This document shows, piece by piece, positions 25,597-35,199 of a stretch of 64,000 nucleotides of DNA (its first letter is position 1; each line of letters starts with the position of its first letter). The DNA is from UBA6912 sp963792895. Its GTDB lineage: Bacteria > Actinomycetota > Acidimicrobiia > Spongiisociales > UBA5794. The stretch is from NCBI GenBank assembly GCA_963792895.1, contig CAWBYA010000003.1:558001-622000 (forward strand), read 5' to 3'. The notes under the pieces are model-generated. The model was not told the DNA's origin. It did no database searches and saw only the letters and a program-made list of their open reading frames with translations. The translations under genes were made by a program, and so were the position numbers.

Positions 25597-26096
25597 TCCC
25601 GGGCGAGAACGCTCCAATCGCCCAGGAGCGCCGATCGGCACGAATGCGTGCTGTGCCGCAACTACGCAGGGTGGCGTCCGACCGCGATTGGGCTCTTCCC
25701 TGGCCCAATGTTCGCATGGGAACACCGGCCGGGTTCGAGTAGATGCAACGCAAGAACGGCGATGTTGTAGTCGCGCATCATGCCCGGGTGGCCGCCATCC
25801 TGCGGGGGAGGGCAGCGATCAAGTTCGTATCCGACGTCGGTCGGGGCGACGCGCAAGAGGTGATGGCCAGGGTTACGGGCAACTACAAGCGCGGCAACGA
25901 GCGATCGGGCGGCCGGAGCTCTCGGCGCTGAAGTCATCTCGAAGCGCCGCTGATGGCAGCTTCCTTCGGTCTGCTCAGCGGTTGCAGCGCACCGACACTC
26001 GATCCCGGTCGATAACGCATGCGTCGCCCGATAGCGCCGAGCGGCACATGAAGGTGCGGGGTCTCGAACACTCACCGTTGCGGTGATGTCGAGTCG
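25597..26096. other. Intergenic region, no gene seen
   Basis: 500 bases with only short frames lacking ribosome-binding sites. It includes GATCGGCACGAATGCG near 25633, similar to the ends of the dispersed palindromic repeats at 28447, 30266 and 32925. Confidence 0.4.
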
Positions 26097-26543
26097 CTAT
26101 TGGGACTCGAAGTGAGTCTTGTATGCCGCCAAGAAGGCGTTCCCTATGTTGGAGCTGCCGAGCTTCCGGTAGAAGAAGCCCAAGAACCCGGGGGCCTCGA
26201 CGTCGCTCATGACGAGGCGGTAGCTCACTCCGGTGTCGCTAGCGGTGAATTCGTCAGCGAAGTGTGACGTTGCAGTGACCTTCGTTCCGGCCTCATACTG
26301 CTCGTCGAACTCCACGACAACGCTGTCCGCCTCGATCCGTTTGGAGATGTTGGTGCGTTTCATGAGGCCTTCGTTGGTTCTGATGGTCACAGAGTCGGTC
26401 CCCTGTTCCACCAGCTCAACGCTCGTCATACCTGGCATAAGACTGGTGACCCCTGCATAGAGCTCGCCGGGATTCTCGAGGGCCCGCTTCACTTGCTGGA
26501 TGTTGCAGTCGATCTCGTCTGTGCCTTCAAACCAAACAGCCAC
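26097..26543 (-). CDS. SRPBCC-like (START/polyketide cyclase fold) protein
   Basis: Protein of 148 residues from GTG 26543, preceded by AAAGGAG at good spacing (upstream in-frame sequence to 26657 is unlikely coding). It begins VAVWFEGTDEIDCNIQQVKR and has the helix-grip pattern: an N-terminal strand and helix, a sheet with EFDEQYEAGTKVTATSHF, and a long C-terminal helix around NIGNAFLAAYKTHFE. Such proteins bind hydrophobic ligands; no catalytic residue can be assigned. Confidence 0.6.
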   Translation of the reverse strand: MAVWFEGTDEIDCNIQQVKRALENPGELYAGVTSLMPGMTSVELVEQGTDSVTIRTNEGLMKRTNISKRIEADSVVVEFDEQYEAGTKVTATSHFADEFTASDTGVSYRLVMSDVEAPGFLGFFYRKLGSSNIGNAFLAAYKTHFESQ

Positions 26544-27318
26544 GGTTGCTCCTTTGGGCGAGAGCTGAGATGTGATGGACCTCCACAGCCTAGGGATGCC
26601 GCGACATCGACGTTCGAGGCGGACCCGCAGAGACTGATCCACCACGCGTCCTTGCAACCAGCCCGAATGCCACGCCGATCAACGATTCTGTAGCACTATC
26701 GCACACTTCGCCACCCGCCCCCGATCGGCACTTCGAGGAGCGCCTGCCTCTCGTCGGGTCGTCACTGAGCGTGGTGCTCACCCATCGCCACGTTCTGTAG
26801 CCAGCGAAGTGCAACAACATGCCGGTTCCCGGACGCCGGCGGGTGCGCGATATCGTCCCCGGCTGCGACTGGTCTGCGCTCGTATCGGAAGCATGACGTC
26901 ACGAACGTGTGAGAGGATGTTCGCTCGGTGACATATGACGGCTGGCCGACCTCCTGGCAGCCCCCGAGCGAAGCGTCGCATTGCGAATGGTAGGCGATCC
27001 GGACCATCTTGGCCCTTCGTGTCTTGTCGGCTTACGGCCGTTCCCCGAGGTAACTGCTTCCGTCGAACTTCGATGTCTGCCACCACGCCGATCACAGATA
27101 CGTTCCGACAGACCTACTCGGCGCAAGATCCGTTGATCCGATGCTGGAACTGACGGTGGTTACCGACGTGGCAACGATTGTGGACCTTGCGGGTCCGGGC
27201 CGGTATGGGTCTGCTTTCACCCCTCGATCTGCGACCGTTGTGATACTCCATCGTCCGTCCGGCTTGGCGTCACAACGCCCTACGCTTGGCAAGCGGGAAG
27301 AAGACGGATGAGCGGCTC
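26544..27318. other. Intergenic region with repeat D copy 2, no gene seen
   Basis: About 775 bases. It contains the second D repeat (about 26810-26868, ATGCCGGTTCCCGGACGC then TGCGCGATATCGTCC) and a CGATCGGCAC motif near 26734. Short frames on both strands have no supporting signals. Confidence 0.4.
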
Positions 27319-28389
27319 ATGACCAAAGCGGAGAAGTGGCGCATTGTCATACGTATCGGTGCTTTCACTGCGCCGCCGGGTGCGCTGATCGGTGTCGTTC
27401 TTGGCTACCTTCTCGGCGGCGGTGACGTGCGCTCGATGGCGTCGGGAGCGCTCATCGGGTTTCTTATCTCGAACGGGATGGTCGCCTTCGAAGTGAGTTG
27501 GGCGGTCGGGCTCATACCACGCCGGTGGAGGGAAGCGCCGTTCCTTGTCGTGCTGTTCACGAGGAGTCTCGTGTGGCTGGGGATCATCGTGGTCGGGATC
27601 AGCCTGCCGCTGCTCACGGTGGCGAACGTGCCGTTGGACGAGCTCGTCGATCCGACCTTCACAGCGACGGTGCTCGTCACCTTCGTGGCGGCACTGGTCG
27701 GCAACTTCGTCGGGCAGGTAAATCGCCTGCTGGGCCGCGGCGTGCTGGTGCGGCTGATCCTCGGCCGGTACCACCGGCCCCGTGAGGAGAACCGAATCTT
27801 CCTCCTCGTCGACTTGAAGGGCTCCACCCAGATCGCCGAACGGCTCGGCAACCTCCGCTATCACACCTTTCTCAAGCGGTTCATCGACGACGCCACTCAC
27901 AGCGCCGAACGCCACGGCGCCGAGGTGCACCGCTACGTGGGCGACGAGGTGATCTTTACGTGGATCGAGCGCAGAGGCGTCGCCGATGCTGCGTGCGTGC
28001 GGGCGGTCTTCGCGATCGTCGACGCATTCGATGCGGTAGCCGACGAGTACATCGATGCGTTCGGTGTCGTCCCCTCCATCTGGGCGGGCCTCCATCTCGG
28101 CACCGTCGTGACCGGCGACATCGGCTCGGTCAAGCACGAGATCGCCTACCTCGGTGACACGCTCAACACAGCGGCGCGGATCGAGCAAGCGTGTAGAGAG
28201 TTCCAGCGGCCGTTCCTCGCCTCGGCAGACGTCATCGACGCCGTCGAGCTTCCACCCGACGTGCAGGCGGAGAGCCTTGGCCCCATCGATCTGCGCGGCA
28301 AACGCACATCTGTCGAGCTGCTGGCCGTGGCCCGTGTGACTGCGTCCTGGCGCGACGCCTCGGCGAAGCAGAAGACTGAATCGCCCTAG
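27319..28389 (+). CDS. Membrane class III adenylate/guanylate cyclase
   Basis: Nucleotide cyclase of 356 residues from ATG 27319 (a TTG at 27286 would add eleven). Four hydrophobic segments lie within about 10-140, followed by a short linker and a class III catalytic domain from about 158: metal-binding Asp in FLLVDLKGST, the VHRYVGDEVIF motif near 203 with the second metal Asp, and HEIAYLGDTLNTAARIEQ near 272-289 with the transition-state Asn and Arg. The third conserved position in VDLKGST (Lys at the substrate-recognition side) does not clearly settle ATP versus GTP. It is an isolated gene on the island, with no effector nearby. Confidence 0.88.
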   Translation: MTKAEKWRIVIRIGAFTAPPGALIGVVLGYLLGGGDVRSMASGALIGFLISNGMVAFEVSWAVGLIPRRWREAPFLVVLFTRSLVWLGIIVVGISLPLLTVANVPLDELVDPTFTATVLVTFVAALVGNFVGQVNRLLGRGVLVRLILGRYHRPREENRIFLLVDLKGSTQIAERLGNLRYHTFLKRFIDDATHSAERHGAEVHRYVGDEVIFTWIERRGVADAACVRAVFAIVDAFDAVADEYIDAFGVVPSIWAGLHLGTVVTGDIGSVKHEIAYLGDTLNTAARIEQACREFQRPFLASADVIDAVELPPDVQAESLGPIDLRGKRTSVELLAVARVTASWRDASAKQKTESP

Positions 28390-28446
28390 CTGTTATCGCG
28401 ACCAAGCGCCCGCACAAGGGCGACGAACACCAAACGAGCCCGCCCG

Positions 28447-28502
28447 AGATCACCAAATCGGGTACACGAACGAGCAGCTCACCGAGTGTCCGAGATCGGC
28501 AC
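28447..28502 (+). repeat. Dispersed palindromic repeat, copy A
   Basis: AGATCACCAAATCGGG then ACACGAACG, CCGAGTG and GATCGGCAC in the same order and spacing as 30266-30321 and 32925-32979. This copy follows the cyclase gene. Confidence 0.7.
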
Positions 28503-28629
28503 GATTGTGCGCTGTAGACCCGCTCGGACGTGAACACCGACAGTGGTGAGTGGTTCTGGCCGGTGCGCTTGATCTGTCTGCGCTGAGCGGGGGTCTGGGG
28601 CGTGGCCCGTCCCATGGTCGGTGATCGGA

Positions 28630-29547
28630 CTAGGTGCCAGCTGAGGGGCTGATCTGCTGAAGGAACGTTCTGAGCAGCGGGGCGATTTGGTCGGCGTGGT
28701 GGAGCCATGGGGCGTGGCCACCGTCGACGATATGAAGTTCGGCGTCGGCCATGGCATCGGCCATGCGCCGGCCGATGGGTGTGGAGCCCATGGGGTCGTC
28801 GTTGGCGAACACGAGCAGCGTAGGGGCTTGGATGCGGGCGAGGTGGTCGGCGGTGAGGGCGAGGTCGGGGCGGTTCCCGCGGAGTCGTAGGAGCCGGTTG
28901 AGCATGGCGAGGAAGGTGTCCTCGAAATGGCTGAGGCGCTCGGTGGTGAGGATGAGCCGGGCGATCTCGGGTGGGAGTGGGTGCTCGTTGACCATCGTGG
29001 CCAGCTGGTCGACTTGGCGCTCCGATGGTGGTTGGAGCTTCATCATCAGCCGGCCGAGGGGTCGGGCCGAAAGGAGGCGCATCGGCAAGGGGGCCGAGGT
29101 GTCGAACACGATGGCCGGGCACCCAATGTGAGCCAGGGCGGCGACCCGGTCGGGATGGTCCATCGCCAGCCAGCTAGCCCACAGGGACCCGAGGGAGTTG
29201 GCGACGACGACTGGCTGATCGAGACCGAGGCTATCGAGTACTTCGGTGAGGAAACGCACGGCGTTAGTGCGCAGGTCGTTGGCGAAGCCCGGCGTGGTAT
29301 CGGTCAACCCGTACCCTGGGAGGTCGACTGCGTATCGGGTGACGCCATCGAGGCGAGCCATGAGCGGTGCCCACATGGCAGCGGGAACGCCGATCCCGTT
29401 CAGCAGCACGACCGGTGGGCCTTCGCCCGCGACAAGAACGTGTGCCTGACCCTCGACGATCGAGGCATCGATCCAAAGTTCCTCCGCAACGAGGCCGTAG
29501 CGGTTGAGCACCGCCGCTTGAGCCTCCGAGAAGTCCTCGTCGAACAT
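28630..29547 (-). CDS. Alpha/beta hydrolase
   Basis: Alpha/beta-fold hydrolase of 305 residues, cytoplasmic. The HG-like oxyanion region is VVLLNGIG, the nucleophile elbow VANSLGS (Ser near residue 118), the acid lies in FANDDPMG near 249 and the catalytic His in DGGHAPWLHH near 277. ATG 29547 is chosen since GGGAG stands at good spacing. It is divergent from a TetR gene, and the shared 65-base region contains a palindrome, so the regulator probably controls it. Substrate unknown. Confidence 0.88.
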   Translation of the reverse strand: MFDEDFSEAQAAVLNRYGLVAEELWIDASIVEGQAHVLVAGEGPPVVLLNGIGVPAAMWAPLMARLDGVTRYAVDLPGYGLTDTTPGFANDLRTNAVRFLTEVLDSLGLDQPVVVANSLGSLWASWLAMDHPDRVAALAHIGCPAIVFDTSAPLPMRLLSARPLGRLMMKLQPPSERQVDQLATMVNEHPLPPEIARLILTTERLSHFEDTFLAMLNRLLRLRGNRPDLALTADHLARIQAPTLLVFANDDPMGSTPIGRRMADAMADAELHIVDGGHAPWLHHADQIAPLLRTFLQQISPSAGT

Positions 29548-29569
29548 CACCAATCTCCCGAGACAAACG

Positions 29570-29586
29570 GTTTACACTATGTCAAC
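29570..29586. promoter_or_regulatory. Candidate TetR operator
   Basis: Near-perfect palindrome GTTTACActaTGTCAAC (one mismatch) in the middle of the hydrolase-tetR divergent region. A related half site GTTTACgtcATGTC overlaps the tetR start at 29604-29616. Confidence 0.6.
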
Positions 29587-29612
29587 CAAAACGGTACGAC
29601 GAGGTTTACGTC

Positions 29613-30209
29613 ATGTCAAGTGAGAGTGTCTACGGGGATCCGGCAACCCGCAGTCGCATCCTCGACGCCGCCTGGGAGCTCGTCACCGAAGAGGGTGGAC
29701 GATTCAAGCTCTCAGACGTGGCGACTCGGGCGACGGTGTCGCGCCAGGCCGTCTACCTGCACTTCGGGGACCGCGCCGGCCTGCTGGTTGCGCTCGTCGA
29801 ACACATGGACGACACCCTCGATCTCGGAGAGTCGCTCGCCAAGGTGCACGCCGCCCCCGACGGGGGATCGCTGCTCGAAGCGGCCATGCGCCTCAACACC
29901 ACCTTCTGGACGAAGGTGTTCCCCGTAGCGCAGGTGCTCGAGGCGGCTCAACACGACGACGAGGCCCTCGGCGCAGCGTGGCGAAACCGGATGCGATTCC
30001 GACACGCAGCCTTTCGGGCGATGATCGAGGCCCTCGCCGAACGCGGCGAGCTCGACAAGGACTGGAGCATCGACGACGCCGCGGCGACCCTGTACGCAGT
30101 CGCCCACTTCGACACGTGGCGCGAACTCGTGATCGAACTCGACTGGAGCGACGACCGCTACATCGAATCGATGACCCGCCTCCTCCGCCGCGCCCTCCTG
30201 CGACACTGA
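29613..30209 (+). CDS. TetR/AcrR family transcriptional regulator
   Basis: Repressor of 198 residues. The N-terminal helix-turn-helix is RSRILDAAWELV...LSDVATRATVSRQAVYLHFG (about 9-55), and the larger C-terminal part is a helical ligand-binding and dimer domain. It is divergent from the hydrolase gene, with a palindrome between them and a half site at its own start, which suggests autoregulation and control of the hydrolase. Confidence 0.92.
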   Translation: MSSESVYGDPATRSRILDAAWELVTEEGGRFKLSDVATRATVSRQAVYLHFGDRAGLLVALVEHMDDTLDLGESLAKVHAAPDGGSLLEAAMRLNTTFWTKVFPVAQVLEAAQHDDEALGAAWRNRMRFRHAAFRAMIEALAERGELDKDWSIDDAAATLYAVAHFDTWRELVIELDWSDDRYIESMTRLLRRALLRH

Positions 30210-30609
30210 TCCGGCGGACACAGCTAGGCCGGGAACTCAGGCTCACACGAGCCGTTGGACCGCCCATATCTCCGAATACGGCGCACGAACGCACATTCCG
30301 CCGAGTGCGCTGGATCGGCACTGATGCGCTCGTTCTCGCCTTGCTCAGGATCATCCGAGCCGACTGCCGGTTCGGGGACTGTCAAACCGTGGCGATGGCG
30401 ATACTGCCGTGCGTCGTTATGCGTTGCCCACCACTGGCCACCTCTTCCTGTATCAGCCGGGTGGGCACTCGATCTGGCCAGCGCGGGCGGTCGAGCCTGC
30501 TGGTGGCTCGACGAGTGGTGTCGGCAGGTGGGAAGTGATGGCATGCCGGGACCGGAGACCCTGGTGCACGCATCCGGCCGGTGAGATGATGGTGCTGGAG
30601 GTGACCGCG
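30210..30609. other. Intergenic region with palindromic repeat copy B
   Basis: About 400 bases between tetR and the lipoprotein gene. Besides repeat copy B no gene is visible. The ribosome-binding site GGAGG for the lipoprotein is at 30596-30600. Confidence 0.5.
30266..30321 (+). repeat. Dispersed palindromic repeat, copy B
   Basis: Shares CACGAACGCAC.TTCCGCCGAGTG and GATCGGCAC with copies A and C, in the same order. Confidence 0.7.
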
Positions 30610-31744
30610 GTGCGTCGCCTAGGTATGTTGTGTGTTTGCATGCTGTTGGTGACAGCGTGCTCTGGTTCCGGCGGTGGAGACGGAGAGGTTCCAACGACCC
30701 CGTCATCGACCGTGACCGCCGTGTCATCCCCCGGATTGACGACGACCACCGAGCCGGTATCGAGGACAACAACGATCCCACTCACCACGACGACACCCCC
30801 CGGTCCCGACTACTACCGGTACGGCGAGGACGGCCTGTTTCGAGTGGTCGACGGTATCGAGACGCAGCTCGTCGAAGGCCCCGTTGTAGGCGTCTGTCTG
30901 GGACGATCACATGGGTGGAACGATCATTGCCGACGTCACCGCGAGCGACGTTCTCCACCTGCGGGCAGGTGAAACCACTCCCACCTTGATCGCCCGCGTA
31001 TCTGGCTATGCCTATGTCAGATTCACCGGGGTCATCGATGGTCACCCGTCACTCTTCTTTGCGGGGATCCCGGAAGGAGCCGAACTTGACCAATGGCCGT
31101 GTGGTGACTGGTCGCTCAACAGTCGCGATCTGGTGACTGGGGAAGAACGTCGACACCTCTGCCTCCCGATCGAGGACGCCGGTTTTGACATTCGATCCAC
31201 AGGGGGCGAGAGGTTCGTCGGAGCCCCTTACGGCCAATGCGGTGGCACATTCACCTCCAGTTCGATCCGATTCTGGGACCTTACGGGCAATCCAGTCGAC
31301 GTGCCGGCCAATCCGCATCCACAGACGGAAAGCTGCGCTCCGTGCGAGCTGGATGCTCTGATCTCGCCTGACGGCACCCACCTGGCCTACAGGCACCGTC
31401 CCGACTCGTTCCATCCCGATTCTCCGCATTACTCCGGACCGGGCTGTGGGGGCGGCGCCGAGCAATTCGAGGCATGGTGGAATGGGAGCAAGGACGTGCC
31501 CGCCGAGATCGTCGTCATTGCCATCGACACTGGAGAGACGCCCTGGCGAATGGAAGTCTCCGCAGAGAGCCACATGAGCGACTTCGACGGCCGCTACGTA
31601 GTCGTCTCTCGAAAAGGCGAGAGTGTCATCTACGACACATGGAAAGAGCGTCCGCCGGTGCGAGTGTCGGGCAACGTGACGTTGGCCCGGCCCCTAGGTG
31701 TACTCGGTCATGAGGTTGGTGACACTCGGCTGATCGGTGGTTGA
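30610..31744 (+). pseudogene. Secreted lipoprotein, frameshifted and hit by IS481 near its 3' end
   Basis: GTG 30610 (GGAGG nine bases before) starts a lipoprotein signal with lipobox LLVTAC, then a Ser/Gly and Thr/Pro-rich linker. At about 30905 the frame must shift by one base, joining GVCLG to DHMGGTIIADV, and the protein continues as an extracellular domain rich in paired Cys and WD-like turns. At 31697 an IS481 element follows the codon CTA; the frame runs 15 codons into the IS. After the IS, CTAG continues as CTA GCG TCT CTG GAC CGG TAA (32779-32799), so the original gene ended five residues after the insertion. The domain is not recognised. Confidence 0.75.
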
Positions 31745-32778
31745 CCTTTGAGGGAGCTGTGTCGCCGTCGGTGGTTGTAGTACTCGAGCCATGTTGGCAG
31801 AGCTTCGCTGCGTTGGTCGTTGCTGGTGAACACTTGCCGGTAGGCCCATTCGATCTGGAGCGTCCGGTTGAAGCGCTCGACCTTGCCGTTCTGCCAGGGG
31901 CAGTGGGGACGGATGGTGATGTGGGCCGCGTTGAGGTCCCCGAGGGTTTCGGCGACGGCGTGGCTCTTGGTATAGCTCCAGTGGTTGTCAGTCATCACCG
32001 TCTCGATACACGCGATGCCGTGGCTGGCGAAGAAGGCGGCGGCTCGGCGGAGGAATCCCGCCGCGGTGTCGCCCTGTTCGTCGGCGAGGACCTCTGAGTA
32101 TGCGAGCCGGGAGTGGTCGTCGACGGCGGAGTGCACGTAGTCGTAGCCGATGCGGGCCTTCCTCTGCGCCGCGGACCTGCCGATCTGGCGTCCCCAGGCC
32201 CGCCAGCCGCCCCCCGTGGGGATCCGCCCCAGTTTCTTGACGTCGACGTGGATCAGTTCGCCGGGACGGTCCCGCTCATAGCGCACTGCGGTGGACTTCG
32301 AGGCTCGGATCACCTCCCCGGTCAACGGGTCACACTCCCACAGCCGCGGCTCACCGTGGCGGCGCAGGATCCGGGTCACGGTCCGCGGCGGCACCCCCAG
32401 CTCGGGTCCCAGCCAATCCGGACCACGCCGATGGGTGCGTCTCGCCTCGAGGACCCGCTGCTCGACCTCGGCGCTGGTGCGGTTCGGCATCCGATGCGGT
32501 CGTGACGACCGCTCCGCCAGCCCGGCATCGCCTTCGGCGTCCCAGCGGGCCAGCCACCGGTGGGCACACTGGCGGGACACCCCCATCGCCTTGGCGGCGT
32601 GGGCCACTGCCCACCCCTCGAACCGAACCCGCCGCACGATGAGACGACGCCCGTACTCGTTCAGCCGCGCATTACGGTGACCCATGAAGACCTCCAGGTG
32701 GGTGTGACTGCAATCACCACTCCACTCGGAGGTCTTCACCCATCCAAGGACTGTCACCAACGTCCCGGCCGGGTACAG
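31698..32778 (-). mobile_element. IS481-family insertion sequence
   Basis: 1081 bp flanked by CTAG (31694-31697 and 32779-32782), the usual IS481-type target. The inverted ends match: TGTACTCGGTCATGAGGTTG on the left and TGTACCCGGCCGGGACGTTG on the right (read inward), continuing GTGACA. The duplication is confirmed by the interrupted lipoprotein gene, which resumes in frame after it. Confidence 0.9.
31708..32685 (-). CDS. IS481-family transposase
   Basis: DDE transposase of 325 residues from ATG 32685, with GGAGG five bases upstream. An N-terminal helix-turn-helix (AVAHAAKAMGVSRQCAHRWL) precedes the rve integrase core: first Asp in LIHVDVKKLG, second in VMTDNHWSY and Glu in NGKVERFNRTLQ. 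It appears intact and possibly active. Confidence 0.92.
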   Translation of the reverse strand: MGHRNARLNEYGRRLIVRRVRFEGWAVAHAAKAMGVSRQCAHRWLARWDAEGDAGLAERSSRPHRMPNRTSAEVEQRVLEARRTHRRGPDWLGPELGVPPRTVTRILRRHGEPRLWECDPLTGEVIRASKSTAVRYERDRPGELIHVDVKKLGRIPTGGGWRAWGRQIGRSAAQRKARIGYDYVHSAVDDHSRLAYSEVLADEQGDTAAGFLRRAAAFFASHGIACIETVMTDNHWSYTKSHAVAETLGDLNAAHITIRPHCPWQNGKVERFNRTLQIEWAYRQVFTSNDQRSEALPTWLEYYNHRRRHSSLKGQPPISRVSPTS

Positions 32779-32799
32779 CTAGCGTCTCTGGACCGGTAA

Positions 32800-33359
32800 C
32801 CAACGTCACCGGATCAACCGGTTCCTTGCGGCTGGAGCGCCATGACGGATTCCCCTAGTCGCGAGCCTCTTGTGTGAGTAGACCACCCACGTCAGGACGG
32901 AACGAACGGACAGCGTATCCGCTCAGATCACCAAATCGGGGACACGAACGCACGTTCCGCCGAGTGCTCGGTATCGGCATCCCTGAGCGGGCGTGTGTTG
33001 TCAAGCGGCGGTTTGGCGCGGGTTTTCGCGGTGTCGATGGTGGGTGAACGGGTCGGGGACGCGTTGATCCAGGAGACCCGGTGTTGCAGGGCTCCTGGAG
33101 AGTCGGGTTGGGTTGTCAGTGTGGGTCGGGGTGGGCTCCTGGGTTGGCGGACACGGCGGGTCCTGCTCCGTGCCCTCGAGTGGGCGGGAGGCGAACCGGG
33201 TTCGGTTGCCTGGGCATCCCTTCGCCACGCACCACAATCGGGTGGTGGGCATGGAGCGGTACGGCCACAGCCGGGCTGGGCTCAATCACATGCGTCGACC
33301 CGCACCAGCCGGTGGGGTCAGCCGATACCTCGAGCGTGCAGCCGGGCCGTGTCCGAACC
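32800..33359. other. Intergenic region with palindromic repeat copy C
   Basis: 560 bases between the IS481 target and the IS110 transposase. It contains repeat copy C and probably the non-coding left end of the IS110 element. A minus-strand frame at 33001-33285 is Pro/Arg-rich and unsupported. Confidence 0.45.
32925..32979 (+). repeat. Dispersed palindromic repeat, copy C
   Basis: AGATCACCAAATCGGG as in copy A, then ACACGAACGCACGTTCCGCC as in copy B, then GAGTG and ATCGGCA. It contains GAACG-CA-CGTTC, a perfect inverted repeat. Confidence 0.7.
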
Positions 33360-34389
33360 TCACGCCACCCCCTCCACAGCGTCGTCGCTGGTGTGGAGGC
33401 AGCGGATCTCGTGGTCCCTCAGTCCGTAGTAGACCAGGGTGAGGAGTTTGCGGGCCGCGGCGACGCGGGCGATGTTGCGGCCACGACGCTCGGCGATGCG
33501 GTGGAAGCTGTCCCGGATCGGGGCACCTCCGTGATAGCGGGACACCGCTTCCACCGCGGACCAGCGCACCAGGGTCGAGCCCTGTTTGGTGATGTGCCCC
33601 CGATACGTCCTCGAGTCCGATTCGCGTAGGCGGGGCGTCAACCCGGCCCACGAGCACAGGTGGCGGGGATGCGCAAAACGGGTCACGTCGCCGATCTCGG
33701 CGACGAACACCGCGGCGTGGACCCGGCCGACACCGTTGAGTTGCTGGATCACCCGATACCCGGCGTCGTCACGCAACCGGCGATGGATCCACCCGTCGAG
33801 TTCGGTGATCTCACGGTCATACATCTCGATCAGGTCCCGCAGCGACTCGAGCCGGATCTCGTACGCGTCTGCCAGGCTGACGTTGTTGAGGAACTCGAAC
33901 CCGACCGGACCCCACAAGTCCCGCAGCTGCGGGAGCACGCCTTCTTTGCCCAACACGGCATGGATCTGGGACTTCAACCCGGCACGGAGCCGTGACAGCT
34001 TGTGGCGGTAGCGCACCAGCTCGCGCAGCTCCCGCAGCGAGCGGGGGGCAATCCACGACTCCGGCAACGTGCCCAATCGCAGCAGATTCGCCAACATCTC
34101 GGCATCCTGCCAGATCGTTCTTCACCCGCCGATTCTCGAACCCCTTGATCCCCAACGGATGCGCCAAATGCACCCCGATGCCTTCGTCGGCGAGGACATC
34201 CACCGCCCAGTACCAACCCCACGTGGCTTCCATCACCACCTCCGGGTCCGGGCCGGCTGCGGTCACCACCTCGGCCAGTGTCTGCGGCGAGTTCTCGAAC
34301 CGCTTCCACCACAGCCGCTCGCCTCTCTCGTCGAGGCACACCGCCAACGACCGACGACGATGCAGATCAATCCCAACATAAGCTGTCAT
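33360..34389 (-). pseudogene. IS110-family transposase, one-base frameshift
   Basis: DEDD-type transposase. The first frame (34389 down to about 34107) has the RuvC-like core with GIDLHRRRSLAVC and VVMEATWGWYW. One extra G in GGCAGGATGCC near 34107 shifts the frame; removing it gives VKNDLADAEMLANLL, as in the family. The second frame continues with IQQLNGVGRVHAAVF (Transposase_20) and the catalytic Ser in TKQGSTLVRWSAVEA. IS110 elements lack clear inverted ends, so the element borders are not assigned. Confidence 0.88.
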
Positions 34390-34574
34390 CCGGGGCCTCC
34401 TCCCACTCGGTGAAAGACAGCAACCCGAATGATGACCGGGTCACCGACGAGCGGGAGGCCCCCGCCCGCTCATCGCATCACCTCGGCGCTCGCCCGTCCG
34501 GCGCAGAAGGTGGCTCGGGCTACGGGGGTGCCGGGTGGCTTTCCGTTCGGCGGTTGGGGCCGTACGATGGCGGC

Positions 34575-34805
34575 ATGGCGTTCGACAGGATCACGGTTGA
34601 CCCGGAGCGGATGGGTGGTGTGCCGTGCATCCGTGACCTGCGGGTCACGGTGAGCATGGTGCTGGGCCAACTGGCCGGGGGGAAGACCGTCGACGAGGTG
34701 CTCGACGAGTACCCGTACCTGGAGCGGGACGATATCCGGGCTGCACTCGAGTACGCCGCTGCCGTCGTGAATGAGCGAGAGGTGCGGGTGGCGCGGCCGG
34801 CATGA
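34575..34805 (+). CDS. DUF433 antitoxin-like protein
   Basis: Protein of 76 residues with the DUF433 signature RMGGVPCIRDLRVTVSMVLG and a C-terminal YPYLERDDIRAALEYA helix-turn-helix-like part. DUF433 proteins are antitoxin-like DNA binders paired with DUF5615 PIN-like toxins. It overlaps the next gene in ATGA. Confidence 0.9.
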   Translation: MAFDRITVDPERMGGVPCIRDLRVTVSMVLGQLAGGKTVDEVLDEYPYLERDDIRAALEYAAAVVNEREVRVARPA

Positions 34806-35170
34806 GGCTGCTCCTCGACGCCAATCTGTCGCCCCGTCTCGTTGAGCCGCTTGCCGCTGCCGGGCACGATGTTGTCCACGTCGCCGACGTGGGCCTGCTG
34901 CGAGCGACCGACGTCGAGATCTTGCGGTGGTGTGTTGCCCAGCGTCGGGTGGCGGTGACCGCCGATAGCGACTTCCCGATGCTGGTGGCGTTGCGTGGGG
35001 CGGCGGGGCCGTCCATCGTGCTGCTGCGTGCGGTGACCGAGCTCTCCACCGAGGTCCACGCCACGCTCCTGGTGGACAGCTTGCCGTCGGTCGAGGAGGA
35101 CCTGGCGAGGGGAGCGATCGTCACGATCACGCCGACGCGGTTGCGGGTGAGGGATCTTCCCATCGGGTGA
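34802..35170 (+). CDS. DUF5615 PIN-like toxin
   Basis: Protein of 122 residues starting MRLLLDANLSPRLVEPLAAA, with the PIN-like acidic sites LDAN, D in ATDVEILRW and TADSDFPML. It is the predicted RNase partner of the upstream DUF433 protein. The pair lies just inside the right att site and may stabilise the island. Confidence 0.9.
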   Translation: MRLLLDANLSPRLVEPLAAAGHDVVHVADVGLLRATDVEILRWCVAQRRVAVTADSDFPMLVALRGAAGPSIVLLRAVTELSTEVHATLLVDSLPSVEEDLARGAIVTITPTRLRVRDLPIG

Positions 35171-35176
35171 GCGGCG

Positions 35177-35199
35177 TTTGGGCCGCGTATGGGCCGCGG
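35177..35199 (+). repeat. 23-bp arm-type repeat, right copy
   Basis: Identical to 22458-22480 and in the same orientation. It lies about 150 bases inside attR. With the left copy it fits the arm sites of a tyrosine recombinase. Confidence 0.75.

Noticed and set aside
33001..33285. 94-codon minus-strand frame before the IS110 element
   Set aside because: Pro/Arg/Thr-rich, no ribosome-binding site, overlaps likely IS end sequence.
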